A DNA stretch of 53,804 nucleotides from [Clostridium] methylpentosum DSM 5476 (GTDB lineage: Bacteria; Bacillota; Clostridia; Oscillospirales; Ruminococcaceae): assembly GCA_000158655.1 (NCBI GenBank), contig EQ973338.1, positions 4,283 through 58,086 on the forward strand, written 5' to 3'. Position numbers and translations under genes: made by a program. Below are positions 7,520 through 17,181 of this stretch, in pieces (positions within the stretch are counted from its first letter, which is position 1; every line of letters begins with the position of its first letter). A model generated the notes under the pieces. That model did no database searches, had not been told where the DNA came from, and saw only the letters and a program-made list of their open reading frames with translations.

Positions 7520-8531
7520 TTCCGATTGAAACCCCCTTCTTAAAAAGTTGTGCTCCATATTCCGCGAGCGCTTTGTCCTGGTCCGCCGTACCGCCGCTCA
7601 CGCCGAGAGCGCCGACAATTTTGCCGTCTCCATCGGTGAGCGGGACTCCGCCGCCAAAGAGGATAAGCTTGCCGTCGGTCGAGTACTGAAGGCCGTACAG
7701 GCCCTCGCCCGGCTGGGTCAGCTTGCCCACCTGCTCGGTGGTCATCTTGAGGGATGCGGCGGTGTAGGCTTTGTTGACTGCGACGTCGATGCTGACGAGA
7801 AACGCCGTATCATCGCGCTTGAATGCGACGAGGTTGGTTCCCGCGTCGCACACCGCAGTCACAACGCCGAGGCCCTGCCTGCGGGCCTGTGCCATCACAG
7901 CGTCACAGAGCTTAAACGCTCTGTCGCTGAACTGGTCGCCGGTAATGGGAGCCGCGTCCGCGATGTCCGGTACGGATACCGGAGCCGATTTCTCCTCGGG
8001 TGCAGCTTGGGGCGCCTGTGCAGTCGGCTGGGACTGCCTGGTGGCAGTCATGTCGGTCATGCGTGCGAGCGCGTACACCAGATCGGAAATGCGGTTGAGC
8101 CACGAGATCGAATCCCGTGAAATACCACCGGTCTGGGAGAGCGCGACCGCTTCCCGCTCCGCCCTGCGCACCACTGCGCGGGCAAGATCGAGCGCGGCTC
8201 CGCCTTCGGTTGCACCGGGGAGGACGAACGCTTTAATTTCAGGCAGTGTGGACATGATCGAATCAATCGCGGTTTCGAGTTTTGCAACCTCGTCGTGGGT
8301 TGCGAACTTGGAGCCGCCCGCAATCTCAGCGTTGTACAAAATCACGTCGTTTTGCAGCTGTTCGACAATGTCCCGTATGGTTTGAGGCAGTTTTTGTTTG
8401 GCTAAACCAAGGGCGGATGAGAATTCATCAAGGGTACCCAAGAGTTTAAAGACCGGACTGTTCTTGGGTATTCTCATTCGGTTTTTGGTACTGGTATAGC
8501 CGGTGTCTCCGGCCTTTGTATAGATGCTCAT
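7494..8531 (-). CDS. pduO: PduO two-domain ATP:cob(I)alamin adenosyltransferase
   Basis: 345 residues. The N-terminal PduO-type adenosyltransferase domain (about 1-165, from YTKAGDTGYTS to the RRAEREAV helix) makes adenosylcobalamin, cofactor of the diol dehydratase. A Pro/Ala/Gln-rich linker (about 168-190) leads to a C-terminal GlcG/HbpS-like (PduOC) domain (about 200-335). AAGGAGG stands shortly before the ATG. Its gene follows pduG, so cofactor supply and dehydratase repair are made together. Together with PduS this gives a local B12 reactivation route. Confidence 0.93.
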   Translation of the reverse strand: MSIYTKAGDTGYTSTKNRMRIPKNSPVFKLLGTLDEFSSALGLAKQKLPQTIRDIVEQLQNDVILYNAEIAGGSKFATHDEVAKLETAIDSIMSTLPEIKAFVLPGATEGGAALDLARAVVRRAEREAVALSQTGGISRDSISWLNRISDLVYALARMTDMTATRQSQPTAQAPQAAPEEKSAPVSVPDIADAAPITGDQFSDRAFKLCDAVMAQARRQGLGVVTAVCDAGTNLVAFKRDDTAFLVSIDVAVNKAYTAASLKMTTEQVGKLTQPGEGLYGLQYSTDGKLILFGGGVPLTDGDGKIVGALGVSGGTADQDKALAEYGAQLFKKGVSIGNGNNSESN

Positions 8532-8573
8532 CGCCCACCTCCTTAACTATTGTGAATTTTCGTCTGTGCCATA

Positions 8574-10415
8574 CTAGTCGGCCAGAGCCAGCCCCAGCGC
8601 AACCGCACTGTGCGGCTCAAGCATTCCCAGGAGGTTGGCACGCCCTGCTGTAATCCGGTAGGATGAAAGGTACTCGGCGAGCAGGTCGGCGATCTCAAAG
8701 TCCTGCGAGCTCCCGCCCACAAGCGCCACCGACCCGATTTTGCGGATATCCCCGCCCGGAGCCACCTCGGTCAGCGCCCGTTTGGCGTTGACGTTGAAGA
8801 CCTTTTTCTTCGCCTCCCGACGGACGAGCGCAATGCGGTCGATCGTCAGGCGCTTGGAAGAACGGATGGGAACGAGCTGATCCTCAGTTACGATGACCAC
8901 CCGGGAGAACAGCTGCGGCGGGAGGGGTTCGGAAGCAAACTTGACGCTCCCGTCCTCAAACCGCAGATAGAGCAGGCCTTCGACCTTGGCGAGCGGATAC
9001 TTTTTGATGAGCTCCGCTGTGTCCCGGTCGTTGAGGTCGAGCTCCAGGTCGATGATCTTGGTGACCATCTCCCCTGCGCCCGCGTGGTGAATCGCGGTGA
9101 CCCTGCCGTCGCCGTCGATGAGGGCGGCGTCGGTCGATCCCCCGCCGAGGTCGAGAATTGCGAGCGGGATGTCCGCGCCCGGTGTGGTCAGCGCCCCTTT
9201 GAGCGCCATCTCAGCCTCGCGGCCCTCCACCCGGACATAGATCCCGGTGAGCTTGGACAGCTCATCCGCAATCGCCTGCATCGGCAGTTTTGAGGTCTGC
9301 ACCATCGCGGCGAGCATGACGACGTTTTCCATCGCCGCTTCGCCTGCGAGTCCGCCGGCCACCTCCACCGAAGCGAAGGTGTCGGCCGCGAGCATGTCGA
9401 TGATTTTCATCTCATCCACCGACTCGCCGGTGAGCTCCGACATCGACTGCTTGATCCGGTTGATCAGCGCGCCGACGTTGGTGCCCTGCTCCCCTGCAAT
9501 GTCTAAAATCTCATGGCAGGAGGCGAGTTCTTTCATGATGTGGTCCGCGCCGCTGTTGACCTCGATCTGCTTGATGCCAGACCTCGATTCAATGGTGACC
9601 GAACCCGCTTTGATCTTTTCTGTTTTAACACTGGCTCCCTTTGCGTGGAGCACGACGCCGGAGCGGCAGCCGGTGAGGCTTCTCGCAACCGGAATCGAGT
9701 CGCGCGTCTCATCGGGGCTGAGCCCGAAGATCCCCGCGATGCCGTAAGGGTTGGACAAGGTGCGAATGCTTTCGCCGTTGCGGGCGACTTCGACAGCCGC
9801 TGGAACGCCGAGCTCCACCTTTTCAATTCCCTTGACCTCGTCCACGATTGGGATAATCTTGCTGATGCGGTTGGCGATCAGCACGCCGTCATCCTTTTGG
9901 ACAATGGCTGCCACGACGTTGACGCCGCGGTCAATCGCCTCCTGCATCAGCTTTGCCGCCTGGTAGTAGGGATACTCCCCGTTGACCACCGGGATGACCG
10001 GCTGTGTCGTATCGGTGAGCTGGTCCACCGGCGCTGTGACGCCGGTTGCGAGCCCGACGCCGCCCGGGGTGTCGGGGTTATGCCCGATCATGGCCGAACC
10101 GATGACCGTTGTCTCGCTGATCGTGTCCATCGACAGGTCGCTGATGACGGGGGCCGCCTGGTTGAGGCGGATCTGGGCGACGTCCTCAGGTTTGAGGCCG
10201 CCGTTTTCGAGCGCAATGTTGAGGGCTTTGATACAGCCCGCGACGTTTGCAATCGTTCCCTTGACCCCGGTCGTTGGCGTCATGCCGCCCGACACATACC
10301 GGTTGCCAGTGCTTGACTTGCGCAGGATAATCGCTTCGGTTGTCGAGTTTCCAATGTCAATCCCGACGATGATACGCCCGTCGGAAGCGTGGCTATTTGT
10401 GGTAGCGTCAGCCAA
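8574..10415 (-). CDS. pduG: diol dehydratase reactivase large subunit (DdrA/PduG)
   Basis: 613 residues, full length for the ATP-hydrolysing chaperone that swaps damaged cobalamin out of diol dehydratase. It has the actin/Hsp70-like phosphate loop VGIDIGNSTTEA near residue 17, the swiveling domain, and a second nucleotide loop ILDLGGGSTDAALIDGDG. The start is TTG, 7 nt after GGAGG. The partner small subunit PduH (DdrB), normally encoded next to it, is not found anywhere in this window. The large subunit is otherwise intact. Confidence 0.94.
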   Translation of the reverse strand: MADATTNSHASDGRIIVGIDIGNSTTEAIILRKSSTGNRYVSGGMTPTTGVKGTIANVAGCIKALNIALENGGLKPEDVAQIRLNQAAPVISDLSMDTISETTVIGSAMIGHNPDTPGGVGLATGVTAPVDQLTDTTQPVIPVVNGEYPYYQAAKLMQEAIDRGVNVVAAIVQKDDGVLIANRISKIIPIVDEVKGIEKVELGVPAAVEVARNGESIRTLSNPYGIAGIFGLSPDETRDSIPVARSLTGCRSGVVLHAKGASVKTEKIKAGSVTIESRSGIKQIEVNSGADHIMKELASCHEILDIAGEQGTNVGALINRIKQSMSELTGESVDEMKIIDMLAADTFASVEVAGGLAGEAAMENVVMLAAMVQTSKLPMQAIADELSKLTGIYVRVEGREAEMALKGALTTPGADIPLAILDLGGGSTDAALIDGDGRVTAIHHAGAGEMVTKIIDLELDLNDRDTAELIKKYPLAKVEGLLYLRFEDGSVKFASEPLPPQLFSRVVIVTEDQLVPIRSSKRLTIDRIALVRREAKKKVFNVNAKRALTEVAPGGDIRKIGSVALVGGSSQDFEIADLLAEYLSSYRITAGRANLLGMLEPHSAVALGLALAD

Positions 10416-10568
10416 TGGCTCACCTCCTTGCAGAGGTCTTGATCTCGGGGCTTCACCCGGACACGGGCCGGCGCAGCGGATTTTGAGTCCAACGGGTGAA
10501 CTCCGCTCAGACGGGATTCCCCGCCTTTGCGCATCCTGCGCGGCCAGTGTGCCGTCTGGATGTGGCTC

Positions 10569-11153
10569 CTACTTCAAAAGGATGCCTCTTTTTTCGTAAA
10601 CCTCCGCAGCCTCGCTGACGAGTTTGGCGCAGAGTTCCGCTTTGTATTGAGTTCTGAGGGTGTTGCTCATCTCGACCAGCTGCTGCTTGGTCGCGCGGTT
10701 GGGACGGATCATGTCGTACATTTGAATGACAACATCGTCCGGCACGGCGGTGAGTTCCGCTGCCCTGCGCAGGTTCTGGCCCATCTGAACCTTGCCCGCG
10801 CTCTCGGCAATCTGCGCCTGGTTGAGAAGCATTTCCCGGCTGATGCGGATATCCTGCTGGTTGATCGAACCGTTTTTGACCGCTTCCAGAGTGATTTCAC
10901 TCACGTGCTTGCCGGTCGGGGTTTTGACGATCTCCTGGTGTTTATCCATAATCGGGTAATCAGCCGTGGTGAACCCGCCCGCGGATGCAGCGGCGGGAGC
11001 CGGAGCAGCCTGGGGGGAGGGCGCCGCCTTGGGAGCGACGGCCTTGGGGGCGGGTGCGGCCTGCGGAGCCGGAGATGGCTTTGCAGCGCCGTCTTTTGCG
11101 TGTATATTATTTGCCACCTCTGCGACGAGGTTGGCGATTAAGTTGTTGTCCAT
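10569..11153 (-). CDS. pduE: B12-dependent diol dehydratase small subunit PduE with N-terminal extension
   Basis: 194 residues. The first 18 (NLIANLVAEVANNIHA) form an encapsulation-type amphipathic helix, followed by an Ala/Pro-rich linker to about residue 58. The conserved gamma-subunit domain runs from DYPIMDKHQEIVKTPTGK to the end. GAGGTGG overlaps the pduD stop region, and only one nucleotide separates the two genes, so the subunits are probably translationally coupled. Classical PduE has a shorter N-terminus; here it may help dock the dehydratase inside the shell. Confidence 0.94.
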   Translation of the reverse strand: MDNNLIANLVAEVANNIHAKDGAAKPSPAPQAAPAPKAVAPKAAPSPQAAPAPAAASAGGFTTADYPIMDKHQEIVKTPTGKHVSEITLEAVKNGSINQQDIRISREMLLNQAQIAESAGKVQMGQNLRRAAELTAVPDDVVIQMYDMIRPNRATKQQLVEMSNTLRTQYKAELCAKLVSEAAEVYEKRGILLK

Positions 11154-11154
11154 C

Positions 11155-11817
11155 TTACCACCTCACATCAAGTTCAACGGGCGGAGCGCCGTCGACGCAG
11201 TGTTCTGTTTCCTTAATGTGAAGAATCGCAGCCTTGGCCTGAAACTTCGGGCGGACCATATAGTCGTTGATGACTTCGATCGGGACCGGAGACTGGCCCT
11301 TGGCATACCGCGCGGCATTTTTGCCGATCGCCCGGTAGGTTTCCAGGGTGATGAGCGGGGCCTGGGAAAACAGCTCGAGATTCGTCAGCGGGAACAGGTC
11401 CTTTTGATGAATGATCGCTGTCCCTTTGGACTGGATGCCGATGCCGATGCCCGACCCACTCAGGACCGCGGCCTTCTTGGCGACAAACGCGACGTCGGAG
11501 GTGTCGAGCACCCGGATAAACCGGACTTTGAGGCCCTCCTCTTCGACGCCCGCGGCCACCTCCCGCAGCACGTCGGCGTGCGGGATGCCCGAAATCGTCT
11601 TGTTCTGATAGCTGCCGAAAGCGGCGGCCACTGCGATGACGACCTCGTCCGGATAACTTCCCGGCTGTGCGGTTCCGAGCTCGGTGATCGTCATCCCCTC
11701 AGGGCTGACGGCTGGTGCCTGCGATTGTACCGGCGCAGATGAACCTTGATTGCGCTGGCCGAGCGCAGCGATCACTGCTTTGGTGACCTGCTCAACCAAT
11801 TGTGGATCGTAGTTCAT
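11155..11817 (-). CDS. pduD: diol dehydratase medium subunit PduD with encapsulation helix
   Basis: 220 residues. The N-terminal helix [18 protein letters not shown] (residues 4-21) matches the encapsulation peptide known to target PduCDE via PduD. After a Gln/Ser/Pro linker comes the beta-subunit domain ([20 protein letters not shown] onward) that lines one face of the cobalamin site. The ATG at 11817 lies 8 nt after GGAGG; an ATG five codons upstream overlaps this site and is unlikely. Order pduC-pduD-pduE is conserved. Confidence 0.95.
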   Translation of the reverse strand: MNYDPQLVEQVTKAVIAALGQRNQGSSAPVQSQAPAVSPEGMTITELGTAQPGSYPDEVVIAVAAAFGSYQNKTISGIPHADVLREVAAGVEEEGLKVRFIRVLDTSDVAFVAKKAAVLSGSGIGIGIQSKGTAIIHQKDLFPLTNLELFSQAPLITLETYRAIGKNAARYAKGQSPVPIEVINDYMVRPKFQAKAAILHIKETEHCVDGAPPVELDVRW

Positions 11818-11856
11818 TGGGTTTTCCTCCATTCTGGTAAATTTGGCAAATGCGGT

Positions 11857-13527
11857 TTAGTTGATGGTATCCGGGTCGATCGCCTGCGGAATACGCTTCA
11901 CCTTTTCCCACTCTTCGCCTTCCAGACGGTAGCCCGTACCCGGGCCGGCATAGGTGTTTGGATTGTTGATGCTGCTGTGGACCTGGAATCTGTCGTCGAG
12001 GATCGCAGCGGTGTGCAGGTAGTCGCCCGAAATTCTCTGTTTGAGCATCTCGAGGATCGACTGCGCAACGTCGGTGTACTCGCTGTTTGCGAGCGCCTTG
12101 ACGATGTCAAGGCCTGACACGTCGCCGTCCTGGATCCGTTTGGCAGCTTTTAAGTCTTCATTGATGTTGCGCTTGTGCGTAACGTCCTTACTTCCGTTGG
12201 CCAGCACGTTTTGCATGACCTCTTCGTCGGTGATTTCAGGGAATCCGAGCGCTTTAAAGACAACCTGCATACACTTGGCGGCTTTGGTCCGCACTGCGAT
12301 GACGTCCTCTTCGCTGACGGGGCGCAGGCCGCCGTCCACCTTGAGGTCGCGCTGCAGGATGTTGTAGTCGTCGAAATCCTCTGCGTCGAAGTTCGAGCCG
12401 GCGAACATGTTGTCGTAGTTCGGCGTCGAGCTGTAACCCGAGAAGATAAAGTCGGTGCCCGGCAGCATCTGCATGAGCATGCGGGCGGTCCGCCTGATAT
12501 CCGAATGGGTAAACGTCTGGTCATTGCTGGATGCGCACTCGAGCCCGAGCATCGCGGCGAGGAGATTCTCAGCGAGAATCTCTCGCACGCCGGAGGGAAC
12601 CGAGGTGGCAAGGCCCACACAGCTCACCGAGCCGTTCTGGGTGCCCTGCACGCCGCCGCCCTTGATGACGAGCAGACAGCGGGCCTCGAGGTAGAGCATG
12701 GATTTGCCCTCAGCGTTGCCCATGAGGGCCTCGCTCCCCGCGCCCGAGGTGCAGCGCATCTTCATGCCGCGGGATGCATACGCAGCCGCTAAAAATGTCT
12801 TGGAATAAGGGGTATCGTCTCCGTCGATGAAAACTTTTTCGGTTCCGTACACCGAGATGGTCTCGGCGTAGGTGGTGATTCCGAGCATACCGAGCTTGAG
12901 TTCAGTGGCCTCCTCCACCGCGCACTGGCTGAGCACCCCGCGGCGCCCGCACTGGGAGCCGACGAGGATGCCCACCCCGCACAGCGGCGCGTAACGCGCA
13001 ACGCCGACGGTGGTCTCGGTCTCATCGAAGCCGCGCAATGCGGCCTCAGCGGAATCACATGCGATCTGGATGGGGTTGTCCTTGAGGTTGGTGACGTGGC
13101 ACTGGTTGGATGGGAAGGCGCGCTCCCGCATCTTCTGCATCGCCATCATCATCTCGACTACGTTCATGTGGCCGAGCACCTTGCACAGCTTTGCCGGAGT
13201 CATACCGCCGACGAGCCGTTTGATCGGGCTCTTGTCAACGTGGATGTCCACCAGCTGACGCGCGAGTGCGAGGTCGTCCATCCCCATCGCCTCCTCCGCA
13301 ACCGTTAGGTCGATTGCGTGGTCGGCGATAAAGCTGTCGATAAAATCGAACTCTGCGCGGGACTTGCCGTCCATTTCTGTGATAACGCCGTTTTCAATCT
13401 TCAGGGAAGGTTCCGGATCGTAGGGGGAGTCCATTGCGATGATACCCGCTTCGGGCCACTCCTGCAGGAACCCATCCTGATTGACGGGACGCTTGGCAAG
13501 CGCTTCAAAACGTTTGCTTTGCGGCAT
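11857..13527 (-). CDS. pduC: B12-dependent propanediol dehydratase large subunit PduC
   Basis: Catalytic subunit that converts 1,2-propanediol to propanal by a radical mechanism with adenosylcobalamin. 556 residues, close to the Klebsiella/Salmonella enzyme (554), and very similar throughout (SKRFEALAKRPVNQDGF start, HMNVVEMMMAMQKMR, NDQTFTHSD). Q142, H144 and E171 align by position with the substrate-binding Q141, H143 and E170 of the Klebsiella enzyme. The ATG at 13527 is nine nucleotides after GGTGG; a GTG three codons earlier is an alternative. The dehydratase is the cobalamin type, not the glycyl-radical type found in many clostridial fucose/rhamnose compartments. Confidence 0.96.
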   Translation of the reverse strand: MPQSKRFEALAKRPVNQDGFLQEWPEAGIIAMDSPYDPEPSLKIENGVITEMDGKSRAEFDFIDSFIADHAIDLTVAEEAMGMDDLALARQLVDIHVDKSPIKRLVGGMTPAKLCKVLGHMNVVEMMMAMQKMRERAFPSNQCHVTNLKDNPIQIACDSAEAALRGFDETETTVGVARYAPLCGVGILVGSQCGRRGVLSQCAVEEATELKLGMLGITTYAETISVYGTEKVFIDGDDTPYSKTFLAAAYASRGMKMRCTSGAGSEALMGNAEGKSMLYLEARCLLVIKGGGVQGTQNGSVSCVGLATSVPSGVREILAENLLAAMLGLECASSNDQTFTHSDIRRTARMLMQMLPGTDFIFSGYSSTPNYDNMFAGSNFDAEDFDDYNILQRDLKVDGGLRPVSEEDVIAVRTKAAKCMQVVFKALGFPEITDEEVMQNVLANGSKDVTHKRNINEDLKAAKRIQDGDVSGLDIVKALANSEYTDVAQSILEMLKQRISGDYLHTAAILDDRFQVHSSINNPNTYAGPGTGYRLEGEEWEKVKRIPQAIDPDTIN

Positions 13528-13548
13528 TTGTTTCACCCACCAATCAAA

Positions 13549-14403
13549 TTATTTGCCGAGCTGTGCAAGAACCTTTCTGGTGATCTCAGCGATGAGGTCG
13601 TTGTCAGAAGGAGCTGCGGCAGCCGGAGCAACGCCAGCCGGAATTTCGCCCGGGATAACTGCTGCGGGTTGTCTTCTCTGGGTGCCGTCGGGGTTTGCGG
13701 TGTTGACCGGAACAGCTTCTGCCGGGAGAACCTGGCACTGCGGGCAGCCCGGGTGTTTGCCAGGAGCCTTGAACTCTTCACGGAGTTCGAGCAGACGGTT
13801 GATCTGGCTGCAGTCGAGCTGCTGTGCTCCGCCGAGCTGACGGCAGTACATCGAAACTTTTGCAAAGTACTCGGTGGACTCCATGTTGAAGTAAGCTTTC
13901 ATCAGGGTGTTGCCGACAGTCAGAGCGCCGTGGTTTTTGAGCAGGAACGCGTCGTGGCTCTGGATGTAGGGAGCGAGAGAATCCGGAATCTCCATGGTGG
14001 AGGGGGTGCCGTACTCACAGATCGGAACGGTGCCGAGGAAGATAACCGCTTCCGGCATGATGTAGGTGTCAAGCGGAATGTTGCAGACAGCGTGAGCGGT
14101 CGCGATCGGAGGATGTGCGTGAACGACAGCGTTGACGTCGGGGCGCTCCTGGAATACTTTCAGGTGCATTTTGAACTCGGAGGAGGGGTTGAGCTTACCT
14201 TCGATTTTGTTGCCCTGGCCGTCGACTTTGATGATCATATCGGGGGTCATGAAGCCCTTGGACACGCCGGTGGGGGTGCAGTAGAACTCATTGTCGTTGA
14301 TTTTGACCGAGATGTTGCCGTCGTTTGCTGCGACAAAGCCGTTCATGTAGATTCTTCTGCCGATTTCGCAGATTTCTTTTTTGATTTCGTATGCCGATAC
14401 CAT
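13549..14403 (-). CDS. class II sugar-phosphate aldolase with C-terminal encapsulation helix
   Basis: Zinc aldolase of the FucA/RhaD/AraD superfamily, 284 residues. E76, H95, H97 and H158 match E73, H92, H94 and H155 of E. coli FucA by spacing. With rhaA and rhaB in the operon it most likely cleaves L-rhamnulose-1-phosphate to DHAP and L-lactaldehyde; fuculose-1-phosphate is also possible. After the catalytic domain (to about 212) come a CPQC motif, a Pro/Ala linker and a C-terminal amphipathic helix (DNDLIAEITRKVLAQLGK). That is the mark of compartment cargo. Such tails are known on aldolases of other sugar-degrading microcompartments. Confidence 0.92.
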   Translation of the reverse strand: MVSAYEIKKEICEIGRRIYMNGFVAANDGNISVKINDNEFYCTPTGVSKGFMTPDMIIKVDGQGNKIEGKLNPSSEFKMHLKVFQERPDVNAVVHAHPPIATAHAVCNIPLDTYIMPEAVIFLGTVPICEYGTPSTMEIPDSLAPYIQSHDAFLLKNHGALTVGNTLMKAYFNMESTEYFAKVSMYCRQLGGAQQLDCSQINRLLELREEFKAPGKHPGCPQCQVLPAEAVPVNTANPDGTQRRQPAAVIPGEIPAGVAPAAAAPSDNDLIAEITRKVLAQLGK

Positions 14404-14432
14404 TTTACATTACCTCACTTTTTCATAAAAAG

Positions 14433-15635
14433 TTATTTATCCTGAGCCGCCAGTTCGGCGGTATCAAGCGCAATCATATACTCCTCGTTGGTCGGGATGA
14501 CGAGCACCTTGACCTTCGAGTCGGCGGCGGAGACGTCGATCTCCTGCCCTCTGGGGGAATTCGCGTTTTTGTCATTGTCCATCTGGATGCCGAGGAAATC
14601 CATATCGGTGCAGACCCACTCGCGCAGGATTGCACTGTTTTCGCCAAGGCCTGCGGTGAAGACGACGACGTCGAGGCCGTTCATCTCGGCCGCATAGCTG
14701 CCGATGAATTTTTTGATGCCGTGTACGAGGATCTTTTCCGCAAGGCGGGCGCGGGCGTCGCCATTCTCAGCCGCTTCGCGCACATCCCGCGCATCGCTCG
14801 AAACGCCGGTGACGCCGAGGAGGCCGGATTTCTTGTTGATGATATCCTCCACCTCTTTGGGATCCATGCCGAGGGAGTTGATCAGATACATCAGCACCGA
14901 GGGATCGACCGCGCCGCAGCGGGTGCCCATCAGGATGCCGTCGTTGGGCATAAAGCCCATCGAGGTGTCAACTGCCTTGCCCTGATTGACCGCTGTGATT
15001 GACGAACCGTTGCCGAGGTGGCAGGTGACAATCTTGAGGTCCTTCATGTCCTTGCCGAGCATCTTGGCGGCACGTGACGCGACATAGCGGTGAGAGGTGC
15101 CGTGGAAGCCGTAGCGGCGGATCTGATGTTTCTCATAGAGGTCGTAGGGCAGAGGATAGATGTAGGCGTAATCCTCCATCGTGGAGTAGAACGAAGTGTC
15201 GAATACCCCGACCTGCGGCACGTCCATGAGCTTTTTGCAGGCGACAATGCCTTTGATTGCCGGCGGCACGTGCAGCGGAGCGATCATCTGGATCGATTCG
15301 AGGTACTTGAGCTCTTCGTCGCCGATGATGCTCGACTGGCGGAGCTTTTCACCGCCGTGGGCGATGCGGTGCCCCACCGCGTCGATCTCGTCGAGGCTGG
15401 AAATCACGCCGTACTCCTTGTCCATCAAAAGGTCGAGAACGAGCTGAATCGCCTCGTCGTGGCCTTTGAGATCGGCTTCCTTCTTATAATCCTCTTTGCC
15501 ATCCTTTTTATGCGTGATGACGCCGTCAATTCCAATTCTTTCACAGTTCCCCTTTGCCAGAACCTTGTTGTTGTCCATATCAAAGAACTGGTATTTGAGG
15601 GAGGAGCTGCCCGAGTTAATTACTAAAATGTTCAT
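14433..15635 (-). CDS. ackA: acetate/propionate kinase
   Basis: 400 residues, full length for AckA/PduW/TdcD. It starts with the phosphate-binding MNILVINSGSSSLKYQFFDM and contains GFHGTSHRYV and the THLGNG-like CHLGNGSS loop, both ASKHA-kinase motifs. It transfers phosphate from propionyl- or acetyl-phosphate to ADP, the energy-yielding last step after PduL. No encapsulation peptide is seen, so it probably works in the cytosol. Sequence alone does not separate acetate from propionate preference; the location between rhaB and the aldolase supports propionate. Confidence 0.93.
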   Translation of the reverse strand: MNILVINSGSSSLKYQFFDMDNNKVLAKGNCERIGIDGVITHKKDGKEDYKKEADLKGHDEAIQLVLDLLMDKEYGVISSLDEIDAVGHRIAHGGEKLRQSSIIGDEELKYLESIQMIAPLHVPPAIKGIVACKKLMDVPQVGVFDTSFYSTMEDYAYIYPLPYDLYEKHQIRRYGFHGTSHRYVASRAAKMLGKDMKDLKIVTCHLGNGSSITAVNQGKAVDTSMGFMPNDGILMGTRCGAVDPSVLMYLINSLGMDPKEVEDIINKKSGLLGVTGVSSDARDVREAAENGDARARLAEKILVHGIKKFIGSYAAEMNGLDVVVFTAGLGENSAILREWVCTDMDFLGIQMDNDKNANSPRGQEIDVSAADSKVKVLVIPTNEEYMIALDTAELAAQDK

Positions 15636-15654
15636 CAGAGCGTTTGTCCCTTCA

Positions 15655-17124
15655 TTATCCTAAGATTTTGAGGAATCTGTCATACGCCTCATCGTAGGCG
15701 GCAGTCTCTTTCGGGCTGTAGTTGACAGGTTCAACCGAGCTTTCCACGATCTTTCTCGCAGCAGCAAGGCTTTCGATCTCGCCGAGGGCGATGAGCTGAA
15801 CGGCGATGTTGCCGGTAGCAGTCGCCTCAATGGGGCCGGCCACAACGTTGACGTTGCAGGAGTCAGCCGTCATCTGGCAGAGCAGGCGGTCCTTGGTGCC
15901 GCCGCCGATCATGTGAATCGTCTCGTATTTTTTACCAGTGGTCTCGCTGATCGCTTTAAAGGCATAGCGGTATTTCATTGCGAGGCTCTGGTAGATGCAG
16001 CGCATGATTTCGCCGCGGTTCTGCGGGACATACTGTCCGGTGCGCTCACAGAATTTCTGGACGCGTTTCGGGAGGTTGCCCGCGGTTGCGAAGTCGGGAT
16101 GGTCGGGGTCAATAAAGCATTTGTACGGCTCTGCCGCGAGCGCTTCCCGCTCGAGGTCTGCAAACGTCACCTCAAAGCCTTCCTTGATCCACTGACGGCG
16201 GGACTCCTGGATGATCCAGGTGCCGATGATGTTTTTGAGGAAGCGGACGTTGCGGCCAAAACCGCCTTCATTGGTGATGTTGTTTTTCAAGCTCAGCTCG
16301 CTGATGCAGGGTTTGTCGAGCTCAGTGCCGAACAGCGACCAGGTGCCGCAGCTGATGTAGATGAAATCCTTTGCATCGGTCGGAACCGAGACAACAGCGC
16401 TCGCTGTGTCGTGCGTCGCAACCGCGATGACCGGAACTTTGGGACAGCCGAGCTCCTCGCAGATGTCGTCGGACACCATGCCGTAAATCTCGCCCGCGTC
16501 GATGATCTCGGGCAGAATGCGCGTCGGGATGCCAAGCTTCTCGAGGATGTCGTAGGTCCAGTCGCCCTTGTTCGGGTCGAGCATCTGTGTCGTAGAGACA
16601 TTGGTGTACTCCGCTTTTTTGACCCCAGTCAGCAGGTAGGCAAACAGGTCGGGCATCAGCAGGATTTTGTCGGTCTCTTCGAGCAGGGCAGGATTTGTCT
16701 GCGCGATGCTGAACAGCTGATAAAGGGTGTTGATCGTCGCAAACTGGGTGCCGGTCTGAGCATACATCTCCTCTTTTGGAACGATCTCAGCCGCTTTTTC
16801 AATCATACCCTCGGTGCGCAGGTCGCGGTAGTGAACGGGGTTTCTCAGAAGGTTGCCCTCTTTGTCGAGCATTCCAAAATCGACTCCCCAGGTGTCGATG
16901 CCAATTGCGTCAAAGCCGCCTTTGTTGACTGCCTTGATAATTCCCTGTTTGATTTCAAAGAAAAGACGGAGGACATCCCAGTAGAAGGTGCCCCGTACCA
17001 TGACCGGATCGTTGGAAAACCGATGAATTTCCTCCATTTTGAAGGACTCGCCATCGAATTCGCCGAGGATCGCTCTGCCGCTGGATGCGCCAAAGTCAAA
17101 TGCCAGTACGCGTTTCTTTGCCAA
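15655..17124 (-). CDS. rhaB: L-rhamnulokinase
   Basis: FGGY-family kinase that phosphorylates L-rhamnulose with ATP. With a TTG start ten nucleotides after AAGGAG the protein is 489 residues, the same as E. coli RhaB. It begins AKKRVLAFDFGASSGRAILG, the RhaB-type phosphate loop, and carries GIDTWGVDFGMLD and the nucleotide loop HMIGGGTKDRLLCQM. No compartment-targeting helix is visible, so phosphorylation likely happens in the cytosol and the sugar phosphate enters the shell. It follows rhaA with a structured 140-nt spacer. Confidence 0.95.
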   Translation of the reverse strand: MAKKRVLAFDFGASSGRAILGEFDGESFKMEEIHRFSNDPVMVRGTFYWDVLRLFFEIKQGIIKAVNKGGFDAIGIDTWGVDFGMLDKEGNLLRNPVHYRDLRTEGMIEKAAEIVPKEEMYAQTGTQFATINTLYQLFSIAQTNPALLEETDKILLMPDLFAYLLTGVKKAEYTNVSTTQMLDPNKGDWTYDILEKLGIPTRILPEIIDAGEIYGMVSDDICEELGCPKVPVIAVATHDTASAVVSVPTDAKDFIYISCGTWSLFGTELDKPCISELSLKNNITNEGGFGRNVRFLKNIIGTWIIQESRRQWIKEGFEVTFADLEREALAAEPYKCFIDPDHPDFATAGNLPKRVQKFCERTGQYVPQNRGEIMRCIYQSLAMKYRYAFKAISETTGKKYETIHMIGGGTKDRLLCQMTADSCNVNVVAGPIEATATGNIAVQLIALGEIESLAAARKIVESSVEPVNYSPKETAAYDEAYDRFLKILG

Positions 17125-17181
17125 TCCACTCACACTCCTTGTTTTTTCCCTGCCTTGCGGCAGAAGTATTTTTATAATGAC

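Noticed and set aside
5903-7543. 546-codon plus-strand frame opposite pduP
   Set aside because: Shadow frame created by codon bias; no ribosome site and no family resemblance, while pduP is certain.
13549-14403. Aldolase as ordinary cytosolic fucA
   Set aside because: The C-terminal amphipathic helix and Pro/Ala linker are absent from the short cytosolic enzymes and match the tags on the other cargo proteins.
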